Of a stretch of 64,000 nucleotides of DNA, positions 1-8,367 are shown piece after piece. Every line of letters begins with the position of its first letter. The stretch's first letter is position 1. This DNA is from Deltaproteobacteria bacterium (GTDB lineage: Bacteria > Acidobacteriota > Thermoanaerobaculia > Multivoradales > JAHZIX01), in contig JAHZIX010000045.1 of assembly GCA_022601195.1 (NCBI GenBank), positions 692,884-756,883 on the forward strand, written 5' to 3'. The notes under the pieces were generated by a model, which saw nothing but the letters and a program-made list of their open reading frames with translations, did not search any database and was not told where the DNA came from. A program made the translations under genes and the position numbers.

Positions 1-993
1 TGCCGGGTTAAAGTTCCTACCGGGCTCGATGATCTGTCCGACCAAGGGAAACATAGATTCGGGAGCATCGACGAAAAGGTCGGCCCCTTGGGCAAGGTCG
101 AGGTCTCCCTCGACCGCGACCGCGGTGACGACGTTGCCATACGGTGCTTCTGCAACGTTGCCCGCCAAAGAGGTCATGTAGTCGACGATGGCCCAAATGT
201 CTTCCACCGGTATCGCGCCGTGGAATCCAGGCATGGGAGTGCCGTTGAAGCCCGAGCTCATGGTGCGGAAGATGTCTTGTCGGGTTCCGCCGCCCCGGAA
301 GGTCCAAGTCTGGCTGAGGTCAGCGACCCGAATATAGTCGCCCCAATCATCGACCAGCGTTGGCGCCGAGAGGCCATCTCCACGGCCCAAATTGCCGTGG
401 CAACGGCCGCAGCCGGTCTGTTCGTAGACCAGTTTGCCTTTCTCCGCAGCTTCCGGGGAATAGGGGGGAGGATCCGGCAGAGGAATCGGGTCCAGGTAGG
501 CCTCTGGGTCCTTGAAGTCCTCGGAGAAGGTCTTTAGGTAGGCCACCAGACTGGTGAGCTCATCCTCCGAGAAGATCGGAAACCCGGGCATGGCGGTATA
601 GGGCAAGCCGATTCGAATGGACCTCTTGATGTCCTCGTCGGTAGGGAGGCTTCCGGTTGGTGTCGAGCGAATCTTGTACTTGCCGCCCGTGAAGTCCCGG
701 GGAGCGGGATTGAGGTAGGGAGTCGCAATGCCCTGGCCATCCCCTTCGTCTCCGTGGCATTGAGAACAGTATTTGTCATACAGAACCTTGCCCTCGGCAA
801 CCTGAGCTTCCGTCCCCAGATCTGGCACCGAACCACCTTGAGCTGAGGCCGGCACTGTCGTTGCCAGGAAGGCTCCCCCTAAAAGGACCCCTCCCACCAG
901 GGTCTTCCTGAACAGGGTTCTCCTGAACAGGGTTTTCCCGGCTGAGGCCGCGGAGGCCAAGGCAGACCGCTGGCCGCTACCTAGAATCCGCAT
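1..993 (-). CDS. Diheme c-type cytochrome, 3' end beyond window
   Basis: An open frame of 331 codons runs without a stop from ATG at 993 to the window edge. The first ~51 residues form a long signal peptide ending PASA-Q. Two class I cytochrome c domains follow, with heme motifs CSQCH at about residue 76 and CGRCH at about 195, each followed by a Gly/Asp-rich loop; the second domain ends in a typical IWAIVDYM helix. The last ~40 visible residues (a VEGDLDL segment, then PLVGQ) resemble the start of an ethylbenzene-dehydrogenase-type heme b domain; this is a tentative reading. The ATG overlaps the upstream stop by one base (TAATG), so it is the last visible gene of the ActA-like/CydA-like operon. 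It probably carries electrons in the periplasm. Confidence 0.85.
   Translation of the reverse strand, partial: MRILGSGQRSALASAASAGKTLFRRTLFRKTLVGGVLLGGAFLATTVPASAQGGSVPDLGTEAQVAEGKVLYDKYCSQCHGDEGDGQGIATPYLNPAPRDFTGGKYKIRSTPTGSLPTDEDIKRSIRIGLPYTAMPGFPIFSEDELTSLVAYLKTFSEDFKDPEAYLDPIPLPDPPPYSPEAAEKGKLVYEQTGCGRCHGNLGRGDGLSAPTLVDDWGDYIRVADLSQTWTFRGGGTRQDIFRTMSSGFNGTPMPGFHGAIPVEDIWAIVDYMTSLAGNVAEAPYGNVVTAVAVEGDLDLAQGADLFVDAPESMFPLVGQIIEPGRNFNPA
891..935. repeat. 15-bp tandem repeat in a signal-peptide coding region
   Basis: Two near-identical 15-bp units (906-920 and 921-935; unit TCCTGAACAGGGTTY) are preceded by a degenerate copy at 891-905. On the coding strand they give TLFRR-TLFRK-TLVGG at the N-terminus of the diheme cytochrome, inside its basic signal-peptide region. 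The reading frame is kept because the unit is a multiple of three. Confidence 0.6.
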
Positions 994-1808
994 TAGTGCT
1001 CCAAATCGTGAAGGGCCCTAGGCCGGGCGCCGGTGAAATCGTAAAGGAACAAGATGACGTCCCACATCTCGTCTTCGGTCAGAAAGTTCTCCCAGGCCGG
1101 CATGGCCGAGTCCCACGGGCCGCCTTCTTCGGGCAGTCCGGGAGCACCCTTGGCGATGCGCCAGAACACGAAGGATTCCTGCAGGATGGGGAGAGTTCCC
1201 TGATCCTGGAAATTGGTAGGAATCGGGTTCAGACCATGGATGAACATACCGTCACCGGCCATCAGATCACCATGACAGTAGAAGCAATTCTTGTAGTAGA
1301 CGACGCGACCATTGGCCACCCGCTCTTGGAAGGCTGCTGGATCATCCGTTTCCAAATGGCGGTAGGGGTTGTCGAGGGTCGCCATGTCAAAGTCCGTTTC
1401 CAGCACATTGATCTGCGCCGGAGGGGCCGGATGGACGGTTCTGCCGAAAGCCGGGGGCTTTGCCGGAGAGGTCATGTCGAAGTAGATATTCGCCGCCACA
1501 GCGGTAGGAATGGCGATCGCTACCAACCCCAGCAAAGGAGCAAATTTCTTTTCCGTAAGGAAGGCCTTCAAAGGACTCTTGACCTGTTCCTGGCGTTGGG
1601 CATCGCTAAAGATGTAGGCGATCAAAGCCGAGGCCAAGATGCCCATGTAGAGCTTCACCACGGACATGGGCACTGGAGTGGTGAAGCCAAACCGGATCAG
1701 CACGAAGATGCCCAGCAACCAGGCGGCAATCCAGGTGAGCATGCCAACCTTGCGCCAGCGCAGCAAGGCCATGGCGGCCACAACTAAGAGGATGATCCCT
1801 ATCTTCAT
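993..1808 (-). CDS. Membrane-anchored monoheme cytochrome c
   Basis: 271 residues. The N-terminal 110 residues hold about four hydrophobic segments (roughly 4-17, 24-40, 50-67 and 90-110). A periplasmic cytochrome c domain follows, with heme motif CFYCH at 175 and a plausible distal Met in the SAMPAWENFLTEDEMWDVILF segment. The stop overlaps the next ATG by one base, and the start overlaps the end of the upstream diheme cytochrome gene by four bases, so translation is probably coupled. The multi-span anchor is larger than that of an ordinary membrane cytochrome, which suggests it is a built-in subunit of the CydA-like complex. Its exact partner cannot be read from sequence. Confidence 0.88.
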   Translation of the reverse strand: MKIGIILLVVAAMALLRWRKVGMLTWIAAWLLGIFVLIRFGFTTPVPMSVVKLYMGILASALIAYIFSDAQRQEQVKSPLKAFLTEKKFAPLLGLVAIAIPTAVAANIYFDMTSPAKPPAFGRTVHPAPPAQINVLETDFDMATLDNPYRHLETDDPAAFQERVANGRVVYYKNCFYCHGDLMAGDGMFIHGLNPIPTNFQDQGTLPILQESFVFWRIAKGAPGLPEEGGPWDSAMPAWENFLTEDEMWDVILFLYDFTGARPRALHDLEH

Positions 1809-2635
1809 GGTGCGCCCTTCGATTGCGCCAGGTACCCGACCATCGTTTGAATCTCGTTCAGAGTGAGCTGGCTGGAATAGTCCGAATCAGGAATATTAGT
1901 CTTGTGAACCAAGGTGCTGGTGAGGATCTCCGAATAGCCCAAGCGAGCCCCAACATCGTGAAGACTTGGCCCGGCAAGACTCTGAGACCCATCGAGGGAG
2001 TGGCAGCCGTCGCAGCCGTATTGTTGCAGCATGCCGGCGGGAGACCCCGGTTCAGCAGCACTGGTCGCAATCTGGGTGCCCTCTTCGACGGCTGCCGCGT
2101 CACCCTCGGCTGCACCGTCTCCTTCACCGCCGCCCGTACCACCACCTAAGGTGCCGCCGGTATAGACGAGCTTGGTGTCGGTCGTCACGGTAGGCGTGCC
2201 GCCTAAGGATTGAAGGTAGGCGATGACGGTGAGAATCTCGCCATCGGTCAAACCCACTGGGGGTTTGTTGATGGCGGGCATGCCCGGGTTGAATCCTTCG
2301 ACGAGAAAGATGTCCGGTTCATAAAGAGCCTCGGCAAGGTAGTCGAGAGCGTTGTAGCCGGGCCTCCGGGTCGCAGCCCGAGTCGCAATCCCATCCAGGT
2401 CCGGAAATCTCAGCGCTCCGGACTTGCCGATGGTGTGGCAAGTGGAGCAGATTCCTTTGCCGTCGAAGATGGCTTTGCCGATCTCAGCCATTTCTGTGGG
2501 GCTGAGATCCTCGGCGATCTCGACGACCTCCGGTGGGTGGACCTCCTTCTGAGGGACCAGCTGCCCTACGTAACCGTAGAAGGCAGTGGCGCCCACCGTA
2601 ACGAGGACGATCTTCAAGATAACCGGCATCTTCAT
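1805..2635 (-). CDS. Diheme cytochrome c with N-terminal anchor
   Basis: 276 residues. One hydrophobic segment near residues 5-24 serves as signal anchor. Two cytochrome c modules carry CSTCH (C63) and CDGCH (C208). They are separated by a low-complexity Gly/Glu/Ala linker (about 160-186) that is likely flexible. Met residues in MPAINKPPVGLTDGEI and near MVGYLAQ fit distal ligand positions. Its ATG overlaps the stop of the upstream CydA-like gene (ATGA). With its neighbours it gives this operon three extra c-type cytochromes beyond the ActE-like protein, so it is likely an electron donor or acceptor of the CydA-like subunit. Confidence 0.88.
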   Translation of the reverse strand: MKMPVILKIVLVTVGATAFYGYVGQLVPQKEVHPPEVVEIAEDLSPTEMAEIGKAIFDGKGICSTCHTIGKSGALRFPDLDGIATRAATRRPGYNALDYLAEALYEPDIFLVEGFNPGMPAINKPPVGLTDGEILTVIAYLQSLGGTPTVTTDTKLVYTGGTLGGGTGGGEGDGAAEGDAAAVEEGTQIATSAAEPGSPAGMLQQYGCDGCHSLDGSQSLAGPSLHDVGARLGYSEILTSTLVHKTNIPDSDYSSQLTLNEIQTMVGYLAQSKGAP

Positions 2636-4581
2636 GCCTGCATTCCTCCACCCGTGGAGGAATCGTTCCCCCCGCTGATCTGCGAATCGCTCTTGGCTAC
2701 CGCTCCGCTCGCGGCGGCAAAGCCTGCTTGCTGGGCGGTGCGCGCCGGTGACGGATCTTTCGACGTTTCAAAGCTCTTCTTTCCGGAAAGTCCCGACAAG
2801 AAGAAAACGAGGCCAATGAGAGCGAAGAAGATCAAGACGGTCACCGACACCACCTGGGTTGCGTACCCCAGGGTCGGCGTGAACGCACCTGGTGAGGTAT
2901 CTCGAATCACTCCGTAGACGTGCCAGTGCTGGCGCAGTCCCGATCGGACATAGCCCATGAGGCCCATCAACCAGGTGAACGTCACAGCCAGCAGGATCAA
3001 GAGATATTGCGACATCGGGGATATTCGTCCCCATCGGATCTTTGTCGTTTTGGCGTTGCGCAGCATGAAAGCATCGATAACGCTCACCAATATCATCGCC
3101 AGCAGGACCGAAAGGACCTGGGGAATAGAGAACTTGATTCTCACCGCCGCTTCCACGAAGTAACCGTAGACTCCAAAGAAGATGACCGTAAAGGCGGCCG
3201 CAGCAAAGATACCGAACTGCATCAGGTTGCCCTTTTTGGCCCAGGACACGGTCGGTATCTTGCCGGAGCGTCGGTAGAGCATGAAGCTGATAAAGGTGGT
3301 GAGAATGAGAATATTCACCGCCGTATTCTTGGCGGACATCACCCCCAGGTAGCCCAGAGAGGGGTGAGACGACCCGCCCATGGATTGGACTTCGTCAACC
3401 GTTGCCAGGATCGAGCGAGGAGTCGCCCAGACGGCAAAGCAGAGAGTCACGACGATGAGCAGGTATTTGATGAAAGGGCGAAAGCGTTCGGCACCTTCGA
3501 TCCGTCCCATGCCCAGCCAGAGATACCAATTGGCGAACAGGAATAGGTTGCCGATCAGAATCGCCTGAATAATGAACAGCCAGGAGAAGGCTCCACCCAT
3601 CATGGTCAAACCCATGGTCTGGCTGAAGGCGTAGATTTCCGAGGCCAGCCAATAACCGGCAAAAGGCAGGGGCAGTAGCGCGATGATCGCGATGAAATTG
3701 CCCATATAGCCCATCCAGTCGTAGTGGGCTCTCTCGTCGTCGGTCTTGGCCTGAAGAAATTTGAAAGCTGCGTAGGCCCCAGCGATGGACCCACCGAAGG
3801 CAACATTGGCGATGATGCGGTGGATGTTGATGGGCATCCAGGTGTAGTTGGCCACCGCTTCCCAAGTGCTGATCAACGCGCCACTCTCAGAAATGCCCGC
3901 TGGGCTGGTCATGAAGGTCAGCCAGGCGTTGGCGATCAACATGATGGCCGTGCCGACTACATTCAACATGAGGCCCAAGAAGAGGTGGACTCGCGGCGAG
4001 AACTTACCCCAGCCGTAGTAGTAGGCGTAGAGGAAGCCAGCCTCGGCGAAAAACAGCAGCACATAGGGCAGAAACGTCGGCGAGAACACGTGGGCCAGGT
4101 AGTTCGTGAACTTCGGATAGAGGGCCAGAAGCATGAAGGTCAGCGCTGCCCCGAAGGTCGCCGTTAGAGAGAATGAGACGGAAAGCAGCTTGGTGAACTC
4201 ATAGGCCAGAGCGTCGTAACGCTTGTCGCCGGTCTTATAGCCGATGAACTCAATGATCAGGGCGAAGATCGGCACCGCAAGGACGAAGGCTGCAAACAGC
4301 AGGTGCAACTGAGAAATGACCCAGATAGCCGTGCGACTACCCACCACCGGAACTTCCCGGTACTCAGCTTCTTCATAGGGTTTGGTGCGATCGGCCTCGG
4401 CTTGGGCTTCGGCCTGGTCCTCGAGAGCCTGGGAGCGAGGAGTCTGATCGACTTCCGAAATGGCAACCGGCGCCTTGTAGGACAGCGAGTCGTCCATGAA
4501 GAAAGCGGTCTTCACGGCGACGGCTACCGCCAAGAAAAGGAGGATAGGCACGGCGAACAGCAACAGTTTCCGATTTCTCAT
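2632..4581 (-). CDS. Divergent cytochrome bd subunit I (CydA)-like protein
   Basis: About 649 residues from ATG 4581, which overlaps the upstream stop (ATGA) and has GGAG at good spacing; an upstream ATG at 4626 is less likely. Residues 1-25 form an extra transmembrane helix followed by a ~60-residue hydrophilic segment. The body then matches CydA: a helix with SQLHLLFA (candidate heme ligand His), an FFAEAGFLYAYYYGW helix (the Glu/GW region of CydA helix III), ANAWLTFMTSPAG (CydA: ANGWMQNPVG) and NIHRIIANVAFGG (candidate heme b His). The quinol-binding GWxxxExGRQPW motif is not recognisable; ATPRS occurs near its expected place. Three or more C-terminal helices include WLMGLMGYVRSGLRQHWHVY. 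No CydB is nearby. It may be an oxidase or a redox membrane subunit replacing ActC. Confidence 0.82.
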   Translation of the reverse strand: MRNRKLLLFAVPILLFLAVAVAVKTAFFMDDSLSYKAPVAISEVDQTPRSQALEDQAEAQAEADRTKPYEEAEYREVPVVGSRTAIWVISQLHLLFAAFVLAVPIFALIIEFIGYKTGDKRYDALAYEFTKLLSVSFSLTATFGAALTFMLLALYPKFTNYLAHVFSPTFLPYVLLFFAEAGFLYAYYYGWGKFSPRVHLFLGLMLNVVGTAIMLIANAWLTFMTSPAGISESGALISTWEAVANYTWMPINIHRIIANVAFGGSIAGAYAAFKFLQAKTDDERAHYDWMGYMGNFIAIIALLPLPFAGYWLASEIYAFSQTMGLTMMGGAFSWLFIIQAILIGNLFLFANWYLWLGMGRIEGAERFRPFIKYLLIVVTLCFAVWATPRSILATVDEVQSMGGSSHPSLGYLGVMSAKNTAVNILILTTFISFMLYRRSGKIPTVSWAKKGNLMQFGIFAAAAFTVIFFGVYGYFVEAAVRIKFSIPQVLSVLLAMILVSVIDAFMLRNAKTTKIRWGRISPMSQYLLILLAVTFTWLMGLMGYVRSGLRQHWHVYGVIRDTSPGAFTPTLGYATQVVSVTVLIFFALIGLVFFLSGLSGKKSFETSKDPSPARTAQQAGFAAASGAVAKSDSQISGGNDSSTGGGMQA

Positions 4582-5264
4582 CGCGACTCCTGCTGCAACT
4601 GCCGAACATAGGCGACGATGGCCCACCGGTCTTCCGGCGGAATGGGATATCGATATCCGGCCATTAGGCCGACACCGTTGGTGATGACATCAAAGACCTG
4701 ACCATCCGGTAGGGCCGCGATGCGGGGATCATTGAAGTCGCCGCTCTGAACGCCGGCGCGCTCGAAAAGCATGCCGCGGCCATTTCCGGTTTCCCCATGG
4801 CAAGGTTGGCAAAAGATGGCATAGCGATCATGGCCCCTTTCCGCCAGACGATCTCGGCCAGCGAGGGGATTGGTCGTCGTGAAGGCGCCGGAAGCGTCCT
4901 TGCCTTCATACAACAGCGAATCTCCGTTGAGGCGACCTCGAGCGACAGTACCTTCCACCGGCGGGCGCATAGTGGCCCCGTTGTAGAAAAAGTCGCTTTC
5001 GGCCTGAGCCATGTACTTCGGCTGGAGGTCCATGTTGGGGTTTGGATGTATCGGAGGACGGTGAGAGGTGCTGCCACGGGTACAGCCCGTCAGGCTCGAC
5101 AAGCCAAGGGCTACCAATCCCAGTAGGCAAATCCTTTGCCGCCATTGCCCCGAGTATCTCGGCCTCTTCGAAAAAACCGCTTCTCTCGAAAAGCTCCGGA
5201 GGGCTTTTTCCCTGTGACACTGTTCCCTGTGACACTGTGTCTTCAAGGCTTCTTCTCCCTCCAC
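4578..5264 (-). CDS. ActE-like monoheme cytochrome c lipoprotein
   Basis: About 228 residues from a GTG at 5264; a TTG at 5246 is also possible and an ATG at 5357 would overlap actB-like by 92 bp. The N-terminus is long and basic, then a hydrophobic stretch ends in a lipobox (LSSLTGC), so the mature protein is probably lipid-anchored in the periplasm. The heme motif is CQPCH near residue 152, followed by a C-terminal EDRWAIVAYVRQLQ helix. The MAQAESDFFYNGATMRPPVEGTVARG segment matches ActE of alternative complex III, as does the position directly after the ActB-like gene. It should pass electrons from the ActA/B module to the other cytochromes. Confidence 0.85.
   Translation of the reverse strand: MEGEEALKTQCHREQCHREKALRSFSREAVFSKRPRYSGQWRQRICLLGLVALGLSSLTGCTRGSTSHRPPIHPNPNMDLQPKYMAQAESDFFYNGATMRPPVEGTVARGRLNGDSLLYEGKDASGAFTTTNPLAGRDRLAERGHDRYAIFCQPCHGETGNGRGMLFERAGVQSGDFNDPRIAALPDGQVFDVITNGVGLMAGYRYPIPPEDRWAIVAYVRQLQQESR
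5208..5237. repeat. Perfect 15-bp direct duplication
   Basis: The unit TTCCCTGTGACACTG occurs twice back to back (5208-5222, 5223-5237). Read on the minus strand it gives a repeated QCHRE in the poorly conserved N-terminal leader of the ActE-like lipoprotein. It is in phase with the reading frame. Confidence 0.75.
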
Positions 5265-5265
5265 T

Positions 5266-8200
5266 CTAGCTATGGGCTTCACCGGCTGAAGTCTCCGCGT
5301 CGCGTCGCTGTTGCGAACCAGGCCATTCGGGGTTCGGGTTGCGTAGCTTCGCCCCATAGGAGGTGCGAGGCTTGTTGTTGAGCTCCGCCAGCATGACGTA
5401 GTCGCGCTTGCTCTGCTTTTGGCGGCTCACTTCGCTGTTCGCATCGAGAATATTGCCGAAAGAAATAGCGTTGGTCGGGCAAGTTTGCTGGCAGGCGGTT
5501 CGTACCTCACCATCCGCGACGGTTCGATCATCGGCCTTGGCGACCTTCTTGCCCTCGTTGATTCTCTGGATGCAGTAGGAACATTTCTCCATGACTCCCC
5601 GGGACCGCACGGTCACGTCCGGGTTCATGGCCATTTTCATCAACTCCGGTGTGTCTTTGGTGAAGTTGAAAAAATTGAACCGCCGGACCTTGTAGGGGCA
5701 GTTGTTGGAGCAATAGCGAGTGCCGATACAGCGGTTGTAGATCATGGCATTGATGCCTTCGCTGTCATGGACCGTCGCGGCTACCGGGCAGACCTGCTCA
5801 CAGGGGGCGTTCTCGCAATGCATGCAGGGAACCGGCTGAAAGACAATCTCGGGGTCTTCCGTGGGGCCTGAAAAGTAGCGATCGACCCGCAGCCAATGCA
5901 TCTCTCGGCCCTTGGAAATCTGGTCCTTGCCGACCACCGGGATATTGTTTTCACTCTGACAGGCTACGACGCAGGCGTTGCACCCCGTGCAGACGTTGAG
6001 ATCGATGGCCATGCCCCACTGATAGCCCTCGTCGTAGGCTCGTTCCTCAAAGAGGGATCCTAGCTTGAGCTCGGCTTCCTGCTCCTTCGCAAAGTCAGGG
6101 TGCTGGCGGTAGTGCTCGAGAGTGGCTTCCCGCAGTAGGAGGTGCCGACGATCCGCCGGCATGACTTCCGCTTCCTGGGTCTGAACGAGTCGGTGGCTGC
6201 CGCCAACCTTCGTGATGCTCAGGCCGCTTTCAAAGCCTGGGGCGAAGGCGGAGCGCAGTGGAAAGGCGTTGGTGCCGATGCCGTTGCCTACCCGTCCCGC
6301 CGCGGAACGACCGAATCCAAGGTCGATGGCGACGGAGCCGTCCGCTTGGCCTGGTAGCACCCAGGCGGCGGCCTCTACTTGGCGCTCACCGAGCTTCAGG
6401 CTCAGTCGGTTGCCATTCTCGACCCCAAGCTCCCCAGCGGTAGTGGGGCTGAGAAGAGCTGCGTTGTCCCAAGTTATTTTGGTGATCGGGTCCGGCATCT
6501 CCTGAAGCCAACTGTTGTTGGTACCTCGGCCATCGAAGACAGATCGGGAGGGAAGGAAGACGACTTCCATGTCCTCCGCATCGGACGAGGCGGCCAGGGA
6601 GCCCGCTGCCGCAACCGCTCCACCGTTCAGAACAGGGCTGATCGCAGGCGAAGCGGAGTCGGCGACGAGGCCATCGTGGAGTGCCTTCCTCCAGGCAGAC
6701 TCGAATCCTTCGGTGGCTCCTGCCGCCCAAGAATCTCTAGCGGTTTGGCGCACCAGGTCGTAATCCTTGGCGTTCGCCTGGCCAGATACGGCGGCCAGAG
6801 TGTTCAGCAAGCTGCGGCCCTCGAAGAGAGGGGCGATCAAAGGTTGTACCAGGCTGAGGGTGCCGTCGGCAGCTCGGGCATCTCCCCAGGACTCCAATTC
6901 GTGGGTCTGGGGAAGGTGCCAAGAGCAGAGCTGTGAGGTCTCGTCCACGTGGGTAGCCAAATGTACCGAGACGGGAACGGAGGCCAACGCATCGCTGAAG
7001 CCGAGCTCCCCCGGTGCCGTGTAACCGGGGTTTCCTCCCAGGAGCAGGATCGTCGAGAACTTCTCCTGCCGCATCCCCTCGACTAAGTCCGCAAGGGCTT
7101 TGGGGTCGCTGCGAGGGCAATCCTGAAGCTCGTGAAGAGTGACGGTCTGGCCCACCGCTGCCAAGGCCTGATTCATGGCGAGGGCCAACGTGTGGACCTC
7201 GGGCGGCTGATTTCGTCCAGCGATGACCACCCCGTTGCTGCCCGCTTGCTGCAGGTCTCGGGCGATCACCGGCAGGGCTTCCAAAGCTTGGTCAGAAAGG
7301 GCGGATGCGCCGCCACTGCCCAGGTCGAGACTGAGGCCTAACTTGCCTAATTCGCCAGCCAAGGCAGCGGCGAAACCAGCGATCTGACCACTCTTGAGGC
7401 GAAGACGGTGGTCCGCCATGGAAGAGGTCACCGTCATGGTGCTCTCGACGGAGTAGAGGCGGTTCATCGAACCGGCCTCGTCAGCCTTGCTGCGAGCCGT
7501 GGAGAACCCCCGGGCTTGGGTCAGGGCCCCACTGTCGGTACCCAGAATGTCTGCATCCAGGGTAACGATCACCTTTGCTTTTTCTAGGTGGTAGACCGGG
7601 CGCAGCGCCTGGCCGGTGGCCGTTTCTAGACCCTCGAAAATCGAGTCGTCGTTGACCGGCTCGTGGACCACCCAGGTGGCATTTGGAAAACGCTGCTGAA
7701 CCGCCTCGGCCAATCGGCCCCTAGTCGGTGAGCAACTCCCGTCCACCAGGATAGCTAATCGTGCTCCCCCATCTCCTTGAGCCTCCTCTGCGAGGCTCTG
7801 CCAGGCAGCCTGGAAATCGTCCCAGCTGGCCGCCGCCAAGCCTTCTTCACCCTCGCCTTCGCGACGATGCAAAACCGTCCTGGAGCGATCCGGATCATAG
7901 AGGTTGAGAACCGAGGCTTGAAGCCAAGGGCTAGCAGCTCCGAGGCTGGAGGGATGGTCGCTATTGCCTTCGATCTTCGTGGGGCGGCCATCGTGACTTT
8001 CGACCACCAAGCCATAGGCTTCACCCCCCAGGGTGGCGGTGGTGGCGTATTGTTCCGGTACTCCCGGCAGCTGTCCTTCTGGGGCCTGGACATAAGGCAC
8101 GATGACTTGTTCGGGTCGCCGACAGCCAGTGGCTCCAGCAAGGGCGAAGGTCGCGCCCATGAGGCTCATCATGGTGCGTCGGCTCATGGCATCCGGACGT

Positions 8201-8367
8201 TCCGATGCGCCGGCCAGGAATTCTTCGGCGATGCCGTTCGGGTCGCCCTCCGGAGATGAGCCCTCCAAGGCCGGAGAGTCGTAGAGACGATCCAAGCTCC
8301 GCCAATAGGCTTTGGTTGAGCGGTCGACAGTCGAGGCGGAGTCCTCCGGCGGCTTCATCGATGACAT
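5266..8367 (-). CDS. ActB-like iron-sulfur / molybdopterin-fold subunit (ACIII paralogue 1)
   Basis: 1033 residues from ATG 8367, which has GGAGG about 10 bases upstream; ATG 8358, in an ATGA overlap, is the alternative. After ~60 hydrophilic residues comes a twin-arginine-like SRRTMMSLMGATFALAGATGC at 62-82, also readable as a lipobox. The large central domain has the molybdopterin oxidoreductase fold, which in ActB proteins does not bind the cofactor. The C-terminal ferredoxin domain (about 790-970) has four cysteine clusters: CTGCNACVVAC, CMHCENAPCEQVC, CIGTRYCSNNC and CSYCIQRI with CQQTC. It is clearly homologous to the second ActB in this window (30945-34223). It lies between the pentaheme and ActE-like genes and should form the periplasmic electron wire. 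Confidence 0.9.
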   Translation of the reverse strand: MSSMKPPEDSASTVDRSTKAYWRSLDRLYDSPALEGSSPEGDPNGIAEEFLAGASERPDAMSRRTMMSLMGATFALAGATGCRRPEQVIVPYVQAPEGQLPGVPEQYATTATLGGEAYGLVVESHDGRPTKIEGNSDHPSSLGAASPWLQASVLNLYDPDRSRTVLHRREGEGEEGLAAASWDDFQAAWQSLAEEAQGDGGARLAILVDGSCSPTRGRLAEAVQQRFPNATWVVHEPVNDDSIFEGLETATGQALRPVYHLEKAKVIVTLDADILGTDSGALTQARGFSTARSKADEAGSMNRLYSVESTMTVTSSMADHRLRLKSGQIAGFAAALAGELGKLGLSLDLGSGGASALSDQALEALPVIARDLQQAGSNGVVIAGRNQPPEVHTLALAMNQALAAVGQTVTLHELQDCPRSDPKALADLVEGMRQEKFSTILLLGGNPGYTAPGELGFSDALASVPVSVHLATHVDETSQLCSWHLPQTHELESWGDARAADGTLSLVQPLIAPLFEGRSLLNTLAAVSGQANAKDYDLVRQTARDSWAAGATEGFESAWRKALHDGLVADSASPAISPVLNGGAVAAAGSLAASSDAEDMEVVFLPSRSVFDGRGTNNSWLQEMPDPITKITWDNAALLSPTTAGELGVENGNRLSLKLGERQVEAAAWVLPGQADGSVAIDLGFGRSAAGRVGNGIGTNAFPLRSAFAPGFESGLSITKVGGSHRLVQTQEAEVMPADRRHLLLREATLEHYRQHPDFAKEQEAELKLGSLFEERAYDEGYQWGMAIDLNVCTGCNACVVACQSENNIPVVGKDQISKGREMHWLRVDRYFSGPTEDPEIVFQPVPCMHCENAPCEQVCPVAATVHDSEGINAMIYNRCIGTRYCSNNCPYKVRRFNFFNFTKDTPELMKMAMNPDVTVRSRGVMEKCSYCIQRINEGKKVAKADDRTVADGEVRTACQQTCPTNAISFGNILDANSEVSRQKQSKRDYVMLAELNNKPRTSYGAKLRNPNPEWPGSQQRRDAETSAGEAHS

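Noticed and set aside
5265..5357. ATG start at 5357 for the ActE-like gene
   Set aside because: It would overlap the actB-like gene by 92 bp and adds no conserved sequence; a GTG at 5264 or TTG at 5246 is more likely.
5266..8367. ActB-like gene as nitrite oxidoreductase, polysulfide or other molybdoenzyme catalytic subunit
   Set aside because: The context (ActA-like, ActE-like), the C-terminal ferredoxin domain in the same chain and the similarity to the canonical ActB point to an ACIII subunit.
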